A stretch of DNA of 64,000 nt from Cricetomys ansorgei (taxonomy: Eukaryota > Chordata > Mammalia > Rodentia > Nesomyidae), in assembly GCA_026225945.1 (NCBI GenBank), contig JAMJFZ010001816.1, forward strand, positions 77,001-141,000. The letters run 5' to 3'. Positions 12,371-25,184 of the stretch are shown here, in pieces (position 1 is the first letter of the stretch; each line of letters begins with the position of its first letter). Below the pieces are notes generated by a model. The model made no database searches and was not told where the DNA came from. It saw nothing but the letters and a program-made list of their open reading frames with translations. The translations under genes were made by a program, and so were the position numbers.

Positions 12371-12560
12371 TTTAGCACTTAATATGGCTGGGCAGAAAGG
12401 TTAAACTTTCCATACATGCTTGTTGGAGCAACACTGTAATTTAAATCTCATGAGGCAGGGACAAGCAGGAGAATCACTGCAAGTTCCAGTTGGCGTGGTC
12501 TGCATAATGAGCTTCAGGCTAGCCAGGATTATGAGAAACCCTGTCTTAAAACAAAACAAA
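12371..12560 (+). mobile_element. Diverged B4/ID-type SINE
   Basis: It has GGCTGGGCAGAAAGG, ATGAGGCAGGGACAAGCAGG, GCTTCAGGCTAGCC and GAGAAACCCTGTCTTAAAAC with an A-rich tail. The 5' half is poorly conserved. Confidence 0.6.
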
Positions 12561-13064
12561 CAGAACAGTAATAATAAAATGAAACATCAAAAGTAACAAT
12601 ATGGGAAGTATTTATTTTTTATCTCAGGGTTTCAATTACAGTAGGGTAAGGTTAATACAACACAAACAAACAAACAAACAAACAAAAATGGATGTGTTCC
12701 AACAGCTATACTTAGGGTAGCTAAATATTTATATAACTGAAACATAGCTAAGTCTTCTAATACACTAAAGTATTTGAATTATTATGCTTTGCATATACAA
12801 TTGTTTTTGTTGTCTAATTTCGGTTTTATTATAAATGCACCCAATAATTTATTTTCTCACCCGAAAAGCCAGTCTTCTAGAAGGATCTGATGAGTCTCCC
12901 ACTCACTTGCTTTATTTTCTAAATTAATTGTACCTGCTTCTTTCTGATTAAAAAATGCTTAGCTAGAATTGTTTGACTTCTCCTCTTTCAAAATTTGCTG
13001 ATTCTCTGCAAAGAGATTCATTAATGCTCCTCTTTCTAGTTTGGCTTCTGATTTTTTTTTTTTT
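12561..13064. other. Intergenic, no gene seen
   Basis: AT-rich, with a (CAAA)n run at 12662-12687 and poly-T at 13050-13066. Confidence 0.5.
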
Positions 13065-13440
13065 TTAATATAACATTCTGACCAAAACAAAAGGGGAAGA
13101 CGGGGCTTATTTGACTTATGCATTTATGTCAAAGTCAATCACTGAGCAAAGCCATGGAAAGAACTTATTCAGGAACCAAAACAAACAGATGGAGAAAGGC
13201 TGATTACTAGCTGGCATCCTGTGGCCTCTTAAGCTTTCTTGTACTGCCTGGGACTCCCTTGACCAAGGGTAGCAATGCTCACATCAGAGTGGGCAGAGCC
13301 ACATCATTTATTAAAGAAATGCCCACTGCCTAAGCTATGCCTACAGGTCAGTAAGATGGTGTCAGTTCCTCAGTTAATGGTCCCTCTCCCAGGTGACTAT
13401 AGTTTGTGTCAAGTTGACAAAAAACTAACTGACACTCTCA
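13065..13440 (-). mobile_element. MaLR (ORR1-like) LTR
   Basis: Reverse-oriented LTR: ACATTCTGACCAAAACAAAAG at one end and TTTGTGTCAAGTTGACAAAA at the other, with GTGGGCAGAGCCACATCA and TGCCTACAGGTCAG between them. Non-coding. Confidence 0.75.
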
Positions 13441-13448
13441 TTTAACAT

Positions 13449-13739
13449 CTAATTTTCTAGGGGCATCTCCTCTGCTCTTGAGTTAGCCTTAGACTGCCAC
13501 AGCAGGCACTCACCAATTTCTCTGGCACATTTGAAGAGTGTGCTCTGCTCCCAGTTCTCATGCTGTTCCTTACTCTGATTCCTGAGGATCTCCCTGGAAA
13601 TGTTAAACACAAATTGACATTGATGGCTTACTTGTTCTGGGCTTATAATGGACTGCAAAAAAGAGGCACAATTTCTAATACAACTGTTTCCACAAATAAA
13701 AAGGGGATTCATTGATCCTGCAGAGAAAACATCAAGCAC
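13449..13739 (-). other. Unassigned 96-codon ORF, not called as a gene
   Basis: A single uninterrupted minus-strand frame of ordinary amino-acid complexity, directly next to the MaLR LTR. I recognise no domain. It has a methionine start and a stop, but the start context is unremarkable and no splice structure is evident. It could be an unrecognised repeat or a chance ORF; chance is quite possible at this length. Confidence 0.25.
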
Positions 13740-16397
13740 TCAGAAAATCCAATCCATTTAAAATAATTAAATCTGTATTGTTTCTTAGTCAAACCATTTT
13801 AACTTGACAAAGGACAATATTCTGAAACTATTTCGCAAACATTTTAATTTAAAGATTTACACTGACTAATTCTTTTCCTATTTTATTTCCTTGCTTGCCT
13901 TTCTGTGGGCTTCTTATCAAAAAAGCAAGTGAAATGTATATACCCTAGAATGGAAACGATTTTCTTGATCAATTCAAATAAGCATTTCCAAGGAGTTTTT
14001 CTTTAGATAAAACTGTTTTCCCTAACAATTAGTCAGTTTATTTTTGTAATATATTAAAGGTTTAAAAGATTGATTGTGTGAGATATTGTTTTGGTCTATT
14101 CCATCAATGAATGAAATACAAATTTGGTGCATCCAACAATAAATCTCACAGATACTGAAGCTGAAACTTCAAAAATCAAGGCTTGAGCAAACTATATGTG
14201 TAAAAAGATCACTTCATTTACAGATAGCTCTCTTCAATCTGTGTCCTCATGTGACAATATAGTGAGAAATTTTTCTGTGTTTGGTTCTGAAAGGGCATTG
14301 ATCCACTTTTGAAAGCATATATGACCCAATCACCATCGCAAAGGGCCTTTCACAAATAATGTAATATATATACATATATATTACATATATAGGTAACATA
14401 TATGTAATATATAAATAATGTAATAATATAATGTCATATAAAGATTGGAATTTTAGCATATGAACTATAGAGAAAAATATTCAATTTATATTAGTGGCTT
14501 TATATATAGGGCCTTTTTTATGTATAGGGTCAATAAAAGAACTGATTTCTGAATTAAGACCTGACTTTATCACCTAATGACCTTATTAGCTCGGCAAAAT
14601 GTTTATACAACATTAATTTTCCATACACAATTGTAAGAGCAGATGACAAAAATATGTAACATATTTACATAACAAATGCATTGTGCTAATTTAGCTTTTG
14701 TGGATATTTTTGCTTCTTTGTTGTATTTTGACAATATGAGTTCATGTCATGTATTTACAATAAAATAAGGTTTTTAATCATAAGGTTTTTGGAAGCAAAA
14801 TTAAAATAATTCACAAAATCAGTTTCTTTCTCTTTTTTGATAAATCGTCTACACATTTTTCTCTACTTCTTTTCTTGATGTATTTTCTGTTATGAAAATA
14901 TTATATAAAACCAAATTAATGACTGCACATACATATCTCTCTTTAATTTTAATGTAAACTCATGAAGATACTTTCATAAAATACACACATGTTGGTTTTA
15001 TAATAGAAATTTAAATGTAAGACCTTATACATTCTTTATACATTATCCTACCAATGGTTTGGGATTTGGGGTTTTTTGTTGTTGTTTTCAAAACTGATAT
15101 TACAAGCAAAATTTTCCATTACTGGACTTTTGTGATGGTTTTACTAATGTAAATACTGGAGATATTATTATAAACAAAAGTCAGCACTTTATCATTATAA
15201 ATTTTATAATTTGTATACTGCATATTTGTATTTCAATGTATTTTCATGTTAATGGGACAATATTGATAATACTAGGTATGATTAATATGATATAAAGAAA
15301 ATTAGATATCAATGTTCTGGAATATGTTCCAATATTGTATATAGAGACAAGATTTACCAGGCTGTCACTATCTGGAGTATTAATGTTTAAGGATGATTCT
15401 GATTATCATTGGCTTATTTTCTCCCCCCAAAAATTCATATTGTAATAAACAAAACCATTAGTGTCCACACCATCAACACTGGACCCTGAGGAGGAACACA
15501 TGGAAATTTTATGTTAAGAAAAGCTTTTTGGTTTAATTGACTAGTCATTAGAGGTTCGTGTTCCCACCCCAGCTGTGGTATAGTTGTTTAGGAGTTGAGA
15601 TTGGAATGCTTGATGCTGGTGACTATAATTTGGTTAGGTGCAGTCATTCTGGCCCCTGTAGCTTGTCTTTGGGATTGCATGCCGAATGGGTTTATGGAAA
15701 CCTTTGGCTTAGGGCATAAAAGTTCTGAAGCCTCGAGAGTCAGGGTGGATGTTGGTTGGTGGTTCATTGGATGGGTTGCTGTTGTTAGTGTGAGAACAAA
15801 GATGGAGATATTCGAGCTTTGGATAGCCTAAAAAGAGGCTGTGAAAATTTCTACTTTTCTTTCTTTCTGTATTAAGGCCACTTATAAAAGCTGTGAAGAT
15901 TCCTATATTTCCTTTCTCCTTCCCTAAATGGAGGGCAAAAGATTGTAGTGTACTGCTACAGGACCCCAATATCAGTTCCAGGAATGTTCCTGACTTCTTG
16001 CTGTTTGCTTGTGGTAAGCCATGGATATTTTGACTTGCCTAGAAGCTTCTGTTGTCTTGGCTCATGCAAATTGTCTCTTTCTGAACCTAATCATCTGAAA
16101 TTTAGTGGCCTGCTGCTATTCTTTAGCACCATTCCCTTTTAACATCCTCAGTAGTGCTTATACATGTATAATTCCACTCTTGTCTCTTTAGCCTCAGGAC
16201 GCTATAAAGCTACAGCCAATCCACAGACATCAGGACTGTTTTATTGTTCTGTTTTCTTTTCTTTCTTTTTTGACAATTTGTGGTTATTATAATTTCAGAA
16301 GAGTGTAAAATTTACATCATCTTGCTCCAGATTTATTTTTCCTGTATTGCTCTATTATTCTTTTAAATAAGAGCAGTTTTAATAGTTGATGTGCAGT

Positions 16398-16398
16398 C

Positions 16399-16432
<34 letters not shown>

Positions 16433-16466
16433 CCTCTCTCCATCTTTCTCTCTTTCTATTTCTCTG
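16398..16466. repeat. (CT)n microsatellite
   Basis: Pyrimidine-only dinucleotide tract with TTT and CCC interruptions. Confidence 0.95.
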
Positions 16467-17363
16467 TAGGTAGGGTCCTACGAGGTAGACATGTGCCATG
16501 GTATGTGTATGAACAAAAGAAGACACCTTGGGAGCTTTAATTATGAGTAGAAAATGATGTCTGAGAGATGACTAAATCACCCAGGGACAAAATTTTCAGA
16601 ACTCATCATATATAAACTCAATTGCCAATCGTTTTTTGTTTTTAAATCAGGCAGACTATTTAATACATGCTTCTGGTTTCTGAAATAATCAGCAAACACT
16701 TTTGATAATTTTCATAGCATAAACATTTATAAATAACGTTATTAAGTGAAAATCGGAGGTGGTCACAAGGAAGAGACTTCCATCTCTGAGAATTCAGAGG
16801 ATTTAGAGGCTACCTATGAAATATGAGAAGAAATAGGTTTTGTATTTGTTTTAAACAGACACACACTTGTACATTAAAAGGTTTATAGTTTATACTTAAT
16901 ATGACACATGATATTAAGAAATGGAATGATTACCAGTCTAGGAATTGAGAGAAAAGATAAGGTTTTTCTTTTTCTTTAAAAAAAAAACAAAGTATGTTAT
17001 TCTGTATATTTTAAATAACCATTAAGGATATGAAGCCAAGGTTTTATAGTTTATATTTAATTGGTATGCTATTAAAAATAAGATCTTCTAAAAAGATGAT
17101 ATAAACTCTGAAGAATTCCATTCCTTTTGTTACTGCCTAAGATAAAAAGCAGGTGTGATCTCATGATAATAATAATATTTTTTAAAATGTCGATTTTAAA
17201 ACCCATTATTCTGTCTTTGAAAACTTAGAATATTACTAGTTGAACTATCAAAAAGAAATAGTATCGCTATATTCAGGTAAGATGCTGAATTACATAATAT
17301 CTAAGATACTTTACCTATTTCAAGAATATGCTATTTTGAATTTTTCACAACACCTATAATATC

Positions 17364-17368
<5 letters not shown>

Positions 17369-17400
<32 letters not shown>

Positions 17401-17409
17401 TATATACAC
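17369..17409. repeat. (TA)n microsatellite
   Basis: Self-complementary alternating TA tract with a single ACAT interruption. Confidence 0.95.
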
Positions 17410-19671
17410 ATCCAACACCGATTTAAAAAAATTGGCCCTTTCCATTTTTTATCTCACCAAATGGCATACATATCTACATGATTTCATTGGCAAAAACTCA
17501 TAAATTATCTCTTTAGCCCTTTCTACATATCAATCCATCATCAGCCTTTTAGACCTATACTCCAAAGATATCAACAAATGTTAGCAATTCTTCAGTTTGT
17601 GCTACCAGAAGCCTTATCCAAGATATAATAATGTAATCCCTAGAAAATTGTGCAAGATGCCATTGTGAACCCTAAATGGAATTCAATTTTTAAGAGTATA
17701 ATGTGAGAAAATGCAGACTTAAAGCAAAAATATGCTGATCTTGGAAGAAAGAAGTTTCATAGAGAGTCATTCCCTTGAGTAAATGAGGATTTATATCACC
17801 TACACTTGTAATAATGACAAGTATAAACATTGCCTTTTGCTATTTCCTGCTGCAGGCCATCATTCCGTTTTATTTTTTCTCATTGTAGATACTGACTATG
17901 AGAGTTGGAAACTATGAAGTTGGAAACAAAGCAAAAATTTGCATAAGAGCTTCTTAATGAAATTCCAATAAATTTAGTATCACTTTTCTCAATAATTTTG
18001 GTCTTCATATATATCCAAGTAAATATGAGTAGTCCACTTTTATATTATATTTCACATTTATATTATCACATTGACATTAGTAAATATCACTAAAGAGAAG
18101 TTTAGCCAAAGGAATTGCTTTGATATTACTAGGAAAAAAATTCCTCTGACTTATGATTAAAAACTAGCTTTTCAGATTCATTCCTAATAGGGCATATGTT
18201 GAAAAGACTCAACTTAAAACATCAAAAGTGACCATAGAATTTGCCATGGCAGTGTTGAATCTATCTCAGAAGTCATATACTTTGCCCAAAGTTAAAATGA
18301 CGTGTCAGTGTTCTCTCTTTATCTCTGCAGTAAATGACACCGTTGGGGAAATGATCAAACAGTGATTTTGCAGTCAATGAGGCAATAAAATGAACTTTAT
18401 CATCTCACCTAACCAACAGCCAGTGAACTATACTAAAATTAAATCTACATCTTATTTCCTGGCCCTCACAGGATGTGACAGGAAACTGTGGTCTAGTAAC
18501 TCAAACTTGGGACAAAAGGTTACTTCTCTAATATTTCAAAAGTTTTGAGAGACAAATAAATGCTAGGTAGAATTTTAAAATATATAATATAGTGTATAGT
18601 TACTAAGAAATCTTAACAGTATTAAATTCTGTCTATTCAATGATGTAAGTGTTATAGTTGTCATTTTTATCTCTCTTATTTTAAGTAACAATCTTCACAT
18701 GCTGATGGTTATAATTCACACATTTGTGGTTTTGAGTGGCAATGGAAGTAGTTTTTATTCTTAAGTTAAAAACAGACTTGTCATGTGTCAGATGCTTTGG
18801 CTTCCTTTGAAGAGGTGCTGACACAAGTACTTTGTCATTTGTCTTCTTCTTTTCTGCACCCCCCCACTGTATTTATGCAAATGTGATGACAAGACTCCAC
18901 TGGAGTCCCCACTAGCCCCAAAGGGAAAGGAGTTAGAGGCAGTGTCAGCAGTGAAACAAGTCTTAGAACTGGAGAATTCCTTGAAGTTGCCACACCAACC
19001 CTGGCAAACATACTTTGAGAATGTACATTTGAATTTTTTTATTTGTGATAATTTTGGTTCTTCAAAGATCTAAACCCCAATGAAATAGGACATTGATGTC
19101 ACAATAATTTTATTTAGGATGGTACTACTCTGTGTGTGATATAAATTGTTAAAGGCCTTTGACAAACTGAATACGGCAATACAAAATATTTTTGATATAT
19201 TGACTTGGTATAATGGCTTGGTATATTTCATAAAAATATTGATTTTCAATTTTTCAAGTAGGATCACAATAACAAATAACTTAAGACTGCTTACTTGACA
19301 TCTGTTCTCTCTCTCTCTCTCCTCCATCTCCCTCTGTCTGTATGTATCTTTCATTATTTTTGTGGTTATTATACTTGTGTATACATAAATGGATAATAAA
19401 GTACAGAATTTAATATGGAAATCTTGACATTGTTAAGACACATATGGAAAATAATTTTGTATGTACCTTCAGTGTCTTTTCATTGTTAAAGGCAATCAGG
19501 AATGTCTAATCTATTATTTTAATTATACTTCTTGCTCAAAATATATTCTAAAATCCAGACATGAAAAGAGCCATCAATCTTTGTTTCAGTGCTCATGTTA
19601 TTGTGTAGAAGGTGTGAGACACCCTTTGCTGGAATTGTCTTTGTGGAAGATGAGTGTTAATGAAAACAGTA

Positions 19672-19850
19672 TAGCAGTCAGCAGTTAAGTCTTGGAGGCC
19701 TAAATGTTCTAGATTGTATGGAAGCTAAGGCTTCTAGTTCTATGCCTAAATGTTTTAGAGTGTATGGAGGCCAAAATGCTCCAAGGCTCCAGGACTAGGA
19801 CTGAGGAATGAATCAGATAAAGAATAAACTGTCTTTGACCCTGAGTCTAA
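19672..19850 (+). repeat. GTCAGT-rich interspersed repeat, copy B (3' end only)
   Basis: It matches the last about 180 bp of the other copies: AAATGTTCTAGATTGTATGG, GAGGCCAAAATGCTCC, GGCTCCAGGACTAGGA and AAAGAATAAACTGTC. The TCTAGATTGT block occurs almost twice here (19711 and about 19750), a small internal duplication. The 5' 600-700 bp present in copies A, C and D is absent. Confidence 0.75.
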
Positions 19851-21414
19851 GTCCACAGAAGATCTCTCAAAGCTCAATATTCATGCTATTAAAAAGATTA
19901 CATCATACTTTAGCAAGAGTGAAATAAAACTTGAAGATGATAATCATTATATTTTCATTAAAAAACTTCTTTCTCCCCAATGGATTCTGAAAGCAGAGCA
20001 CAGCCAATATGTTTCACAAACAGAACTTTCTTATTTCTTCATGATCTCCAGGCAATGTGCAATTCATTTGAATCTTGTTGCTGTATTTATTGTTCAATAT
20101 TGTGTCTTTCCTATTTGCTACTGAAGGTTACTTTATAAAGTCTATCAAATATACAACTTAATGAGTACTTCAGCTTCTGGTTTTACTGCACACCATGAAC
20201 AATGTTTAAAACAATTCAGAAAAACAGGCTTTTATTACCTTCTGTCATTTAAAGATAAACCAAGGCTCTGTTATTAGGGGAAATTGGATGTCTTTCTCAA
20301 TCAGATATGGGGAGAATATAATTCTTGAAGGTAAATAACATTTAACTAAGAAAGAAGTATAGATACAATTATATTACAATTTTCAAAGAAAAACGGTATC
20401 ATTTTCTCTATACTTACAATAGCGATATTGAAATTAAAGAAATATTTAACAAATATTTTAAAAAATAATATTTAATTATGCATAATACTCTATTCAATAT
20501 CTCTAATAAATGAATTTTTTTTATGTTTATTCAACATTTATTTTATGCCAGATACTTTTTTAAGCCAAGCTACTATAATTGAGTTCATTTCTCAGAGAGG
20601 AACTTGAACATATTTTATTTGGCTTTGGAGAACAAATAAACTAATTCTAGATGTTTTAAAAGGGAAACTGAAAACATTTAAAAAAAAACAATACTAAATA
20701 ATAAACAAATGGAATAATAATTCACAGAAATTTTAAGGAACAATTTATAAAAGCTATGTTTTTCCTAATAATGTTTAAATATGGAATATTGTGAGAAATA
20801 ACATTGATTTATTCAACATAATGATGGTAGGCAAAAAATTACCAGTAATTTTCTTAAGAATAAACTGTCAAAATTAGAAGTAAGAAGAGGTTGGTTTTAA
20901 AAAACTATCCTATTTGACAAAATTAAAATTTTTATTTTCATCTTAACTGAAAAAATTCTGATTGTTTCTTTATTGTTTCTTTTCTTATTAGTATTTTAAA
21001 CTATAAGTTTAAGGCATTAATAATTAATAAAAATATCTTGATTGTTTTGTGTCAGTTTTTGTAACAATGTAGCTTGGATATAGGGGTTTTAAAATTAACA
21101 GAAAATGCATTCAATTAGCATACCAACTATCAGTAATTAACAAATAAACTTTCAGAATGATCTTTACAGTATAAATTCTTTGCGTTTAAACTTTTTGGAA
21201 GAGGTGAACTATATCACAGGTGATGTACATGATTGCAACAGGACTAAAAAGCATACCATGACCTGTTCACTAAATCTTATCCCTCATATCACAGACTTTC
21301 TCCTTACATTTTCTGGTTTATCCATTACTCTAGCAACAGTTTTGTTTTTCTGATAGCATATCAATATACTAAATTTCTTCTGGAACCATTAATTTTCAGA
21401 CACAGTCATCCTTT
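19851..21414. other. Intergenic, no gene seen
   Basis: Very AT-rich; nothing recognised. Confidence 0.5.
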
Positions 21415-21760
21415 GTTTTCTTGTTGCTGTAAAGAATACTGACAATAGCAACTCAAGTCAGAAAGTGTTTAGTTGGCTTCATATTTCAGATTCAGGCCAT
21501 TACTGCAGGGAAGACAAGGGCCACCAAGTTGAAGCAGGTAGGCATATTATATCCATATTTGATACTAGAGCACAATGTATTCATAAATATATGCTGGTTC
21601 TCAGTTTGATTCTTCCACACTTAAGCAATCCAGGAAAGGTTCATATACAGTGCTCAGGGCTTACCACCTCCTACCATTAGCCTATTTTTAATTGAGACTA
21701 CCTTCTTAAGTAGTCCTAAATAGTGTCAAGTTGACAATTAAAACTAATCATCACAACTTT
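21415..21760 (-). mobile_element. MaLR (ORR1-like) LTR, diverged
   Basis: It begins TTGTTGCTGTAAAGAATACT and ends GTGTCAAGTTGACAATTAAA, with TTTAGTTGGCTTCATATTTC after the start. It is shorter and more diverged than the copies at 13 and 30 kb. Confidence 0.65.
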
Positions 21761-21973
21761 TATTAATGGCTGTGGTGGAAGCTATTAACATATAATTGAA
21801 TTAATTTAACATATTTCAAATACTGACTACTTATAGTTTCTGTCTGCATGGATTATAACTACTTTGCTTAAATATCAGTGCTAATGTATTCTATAGAAGG
21901 TATGACAGAATGTATGTATGACAGCAACTAAATTTCTTTTCTTTTGTTTTCCTCACTGTCTTTCTTTTTAACA

Positions 21974-22004
<31 letters not shown>

Positions 22005-22140
22005 TTTTGAGACAGGGTTTCTCTGTTATAACTCTGGCTGTCCTGGAACTCACTCTGTAGACCAGGCTGGCCTTGCACTCAGAGGGATCAATGTGCCTCT
22101 GCTTCCTGAGTGCTGGGATTAAAGTCATGCACAATCTTCA
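21974..22140 (-). mobile_element. B1 SINE with long poly-T
   Basis: A 28-base poly-T (inverted A-tail) is followed by GAGACAGGGTTTCTCTG, TTATAACTCTGGCTGTCC, CACTCTGTAGACCAGGCTGG and GAGTGCTGGGATTAAAG. A well-conserved B1 that looks relatively young given the long tail. Confidence 0.95.
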
Positions 22141-22330
22141 CCTGATTTTTATTTGTTATTTATGTGCATTATTGCTTCACCTGAATGTATGTCTGTGGGA
22201 GGATGTCAGATGACCTGATACTAGAGTTACAGACAACTATGAACTGCTTTGTGGGTGCTAGGAACGGATCCAGGGTCCTCTGGAAAAGCAGCCAGTGCTC
22301 TTAACTGCTGAGCCATGACTACAACCCCAT
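22141..22330 (-). mobile_element. B3/B2-type tRNA-derived SINE
   Basis: Reverse-oriented, with GGTCCTGG-type remnants: GGATCCAGGGTCCTCTGGAA, GCAGCCAGTGCTCTTAACTG and CTGAGCCATGACTACAACCC, which is the inverted tRNA-like head. It directly abuts the B1 at 21974-22140. Confidence 0.85.
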
Positions 22331-23742
22331 AGACTTTCATTTTAGTAGATCATAGCAAAATATTGGCAGAGTATCTACTGATTACCTAATTTGAAATTCT
22401 GTTTGATCATATCATTGTTTACCAGAACACCAAATAAACTCCATTTTGTTTGGATTATTACTCCTGGGCATGGGGCCTGCCTTGGTGTGTGACTAACCAA
22501 TTAAGAAAGCTACTGCCATCATTTTGTAAATAGCTTCTGGGCTACAAGTAAGAAGAGAAAAACTGATTTTCAAAATAATAGTAGTAAATATTTGGGATAA
22601 ATTATGAGCTTATTCAAATAGGTTGGAACAATGAGATTTTTAAAGACAAAAATAATGGGAAGGGGATTAGGTCAAATAGTTTGAAACATGAGTCCCTAAA
22701 CTCAGTGATTAGCAATAGAAGAGGAATTTGTCTGGGCTATTGTCTGGTAGAAGTACTTTTCCTCTGGCAGCCTCTGTTTGAGGATGTGATAATGGCAGTC
22801 TACTGGAGGGTTTTAACAGCCTACCTGCCACACTTTAAGAGCACTTCCTTCATAATGTTTCAGTTTCATTTACTGTTTAGTACTAGGAATGACAACAAAG
22901 ACCATTTTAATGCTGAAACTTCCACATATCTTTCATGTCAGCAAGATTCAATTTAAATCTTTAATTCTTTTTTTTTTTTTTTCTGATGTGCCGGATTGAC
23001 TAGAACACTACGAAATGCAAGTATGCACAGTCTGTTAGAAATATTGAAATACAGATATTTCAGTTGGTCTTGGGCATCTATAGTTACATGTTCTCTGAAG
23101 TTTTAGGAGTTGTAGTTTCCATGTATTAAAAAAGGAAGTTTCTTTGATAAAGGTTGAGACATGGTTATCGGTGGTTATAAGGGTATCTGGAAAAGAAATT
23201 ATATTAGCCTAGAACCTGGCGGTAATATGTTATTCTCTTATGTCTATGACCTATTCAGACATACATCCCTGCCTGGAGTTTAGATCACGCTGTGTGAATT
23301 TCCTTCTGTTGAACAGACCTTACATCCAAGTCGATTTAGGTGGCTGTTGGTTATCCTGGAGATTAAAGTGTCATTATTTCACTATTGTGTATAGGTTGCC
23401 AGTTTGCTTCTTTCATTTGTCAGTTTGCATAGCACCTTTTGATATTGTCAGACAAAGTAACTCCTAGGAGAGGAGGCTCTTCATTTGCAGCTGTATTCCT
23501 CCAAGTCAGGTGTTTGAAATATGTGGTGTCTTTAGCAATAGGGACTTGCCTTCACATGCTGGGAGGCAATTAACAGCCATGTCAAAGCTTATACTGTGTT
23601 GGGGCATCATGAATTTTCCTGACAACTGGAGAGAAGGATTCTTATTCTTGGGACTGGATTTTCTGACAGATAGTCTGTTGTTCTTGAAGGAAGAACATCA
23701 CCCCAAGTGGTGTATCTCTTCATTTTAACTATATATAAACTA

Positions 23743-23797
<55 letters not shown>

Positions 23798-24034
23798 TAT
23801 GTTTATTTCTCCTATGTTTATTTTTTTAGACATTCCTAAGTTTTTTTTTCTATTTTCTATCATGTTCTTCAAATTTCCTTCTTTATAACACTTGTGTTTC
23901 CCTTTTTTAAAACTCCTTCCATTCATCAAGTTCCTTTTTTCTCCTTTTTTTTTTTTTTTTTTTTTTTGTTTTGTTTGGTATTCCCCAAATGCATATTTCA
24001 TTGAAAATCTAGGAATAGGGACCATTAAGACTGT
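22331..24034. other. Intergenic, no gene seen
   Basis: Unassigned sequence with a poly-T at 22969-22982, a (CA)n at 23742-23796 and a poly-T at about 23945-23967. ORFs running through the CA tract are low-complexity artefacts. Confidence 0.5.
23742..23796. repeat. (CA)n microsatellite
   Basis: About 27 CA units with one TA interruption. Confidence 0.95.
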
Positions 24035-24310
24035 AAAATCCACAGGCCCAAGGCATCTGCTTTTAGATAGTGTCCTCTACACATGACAGGGAAAGTACCC
24101 ATGAACTCTCAACAATATGATTGGCTGAACAAGACTAACATAATGATAACACCCATTGACATGCCAATGTGGACAGGGGAAATTCTACATGAGCTTACCT
24201 CTAGATGAAGTCAACTGCTTCAGAGAGAGAGAGAGTCAGTCTCCTCCAGGGAAAAGCTCCCTCACAGCAATTGTTAGGTTCCTATGAATATTGTTATAGT
24301 TCTACTGGTC
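24035..24310 (+). mobile_element. L1 3' UTR fragment
   Basis: Rodent L1 3' end blocks in order: GTGTCCTCTACACATGACAGG, GAACTCTCAACAATATGATT, GACATGCCAATGTGGACAGG and GTCAGTCTCCTCCAGGGAA. It is homologous to 8265-8700 and, inverted, to 26605-27075. Confidence 0.8.
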
Positions 24311-25102
24311 TACTATGAAGAATCCTATTACTATTGTGTTTTTATATATCCTAAGGTTTCAATAGAATACATTTATATAAATACATGTCCATTGTCAAAT
24401 AACTTAAAAATAATACCATCAGAGACCTCATTAACATATTAACTTCTATAACTCCAGTATCTCTCACAGTGCTTTGCAAACACAATAGAACTTAGTAAGT
24501 ATTATATAATTCTTATGTTTACACAATGTTAAATTTTTAATTGCCTAAAGGGATTTTATGGAAGTAAATTTTGTACATTGATATTTATTATGATTTTATT
24601 AGATTCTACAAAAAGAACACATGGGTATGACTTACAGAGTTGAAAATAAAAGTAAATTAATGAAAGTGTAAGTTTAAATTCAAGTATTCCTGAAGGATAG
24701 TTTTCTGATTGATAATTTCTAGTTAGTAAGAAAAATTTCAAAGAGCAGAAACATAGAGTAGAAATACATATATCAAAATAAAATTAGTAGCAGCAATGAA
24801 AGAAATGACAAAAAGGGAAGTCTTCAGTGGAGACAATAAGACAAATTTAGTCCACCTCCTGAGAAAAGGACCATAGTAATTAAAGCTGAAGAAAGAAATC
24901 ACACATATTTACCAATGTATAATTCAAAATATTGGCTATCATTGCTTGATAAAATTTATACCAGTTCCTGATATAAACATATATTTTTTCCTTTTGTTTT
25001 TGGGTTTTGTATTTTATTTTTATTTTTGAGGTTTTATCATAACTATATTTCTTTCTCCTACTTTTACCATAATATACCCTTCCTGCTTTCTTTTCAATTC
25101 AT

Positions 25103-25104
<2 letters not shown>
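24311..25104. other. Intergenic, no gene seen
   Basis: AT-rich; nothing recognised. Confidence 0.5.

Positions 25105-25161
<57 letters not shown>
25105..25161. repeat. (CT)n(GT)n compound microsatellite
   Basis: A CT tract switches directly into a GT tract just upstream of repeat copy C. Confidence 0.95.
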
Positions 25162-25184
25162 TACTTGTAAAGGAATAGCCCCCT

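Larger units (their letters stand above)
13761..19671. other. Intergenic, AT-rich, no gene seen
   Basis: A long AT-rich region. It holds an AT palindromic tract at 14360-14440, a less AT-rich unassigned block at 15480-16250, (CT)n at 16398-16466, (TA)n at 17369-17409, a higher-complexity block at 18780-19010 with an octamer-like ATGCAAAT, and a short (CT)n at 19302-19322. No exon or named transposon could be supported. Confidence 0.5.

Noticed and set aside
23607..24043. ORFs rich in Cys-Val on the minus strand
   Set aside because: Translation of the (CA)n microsatellite.
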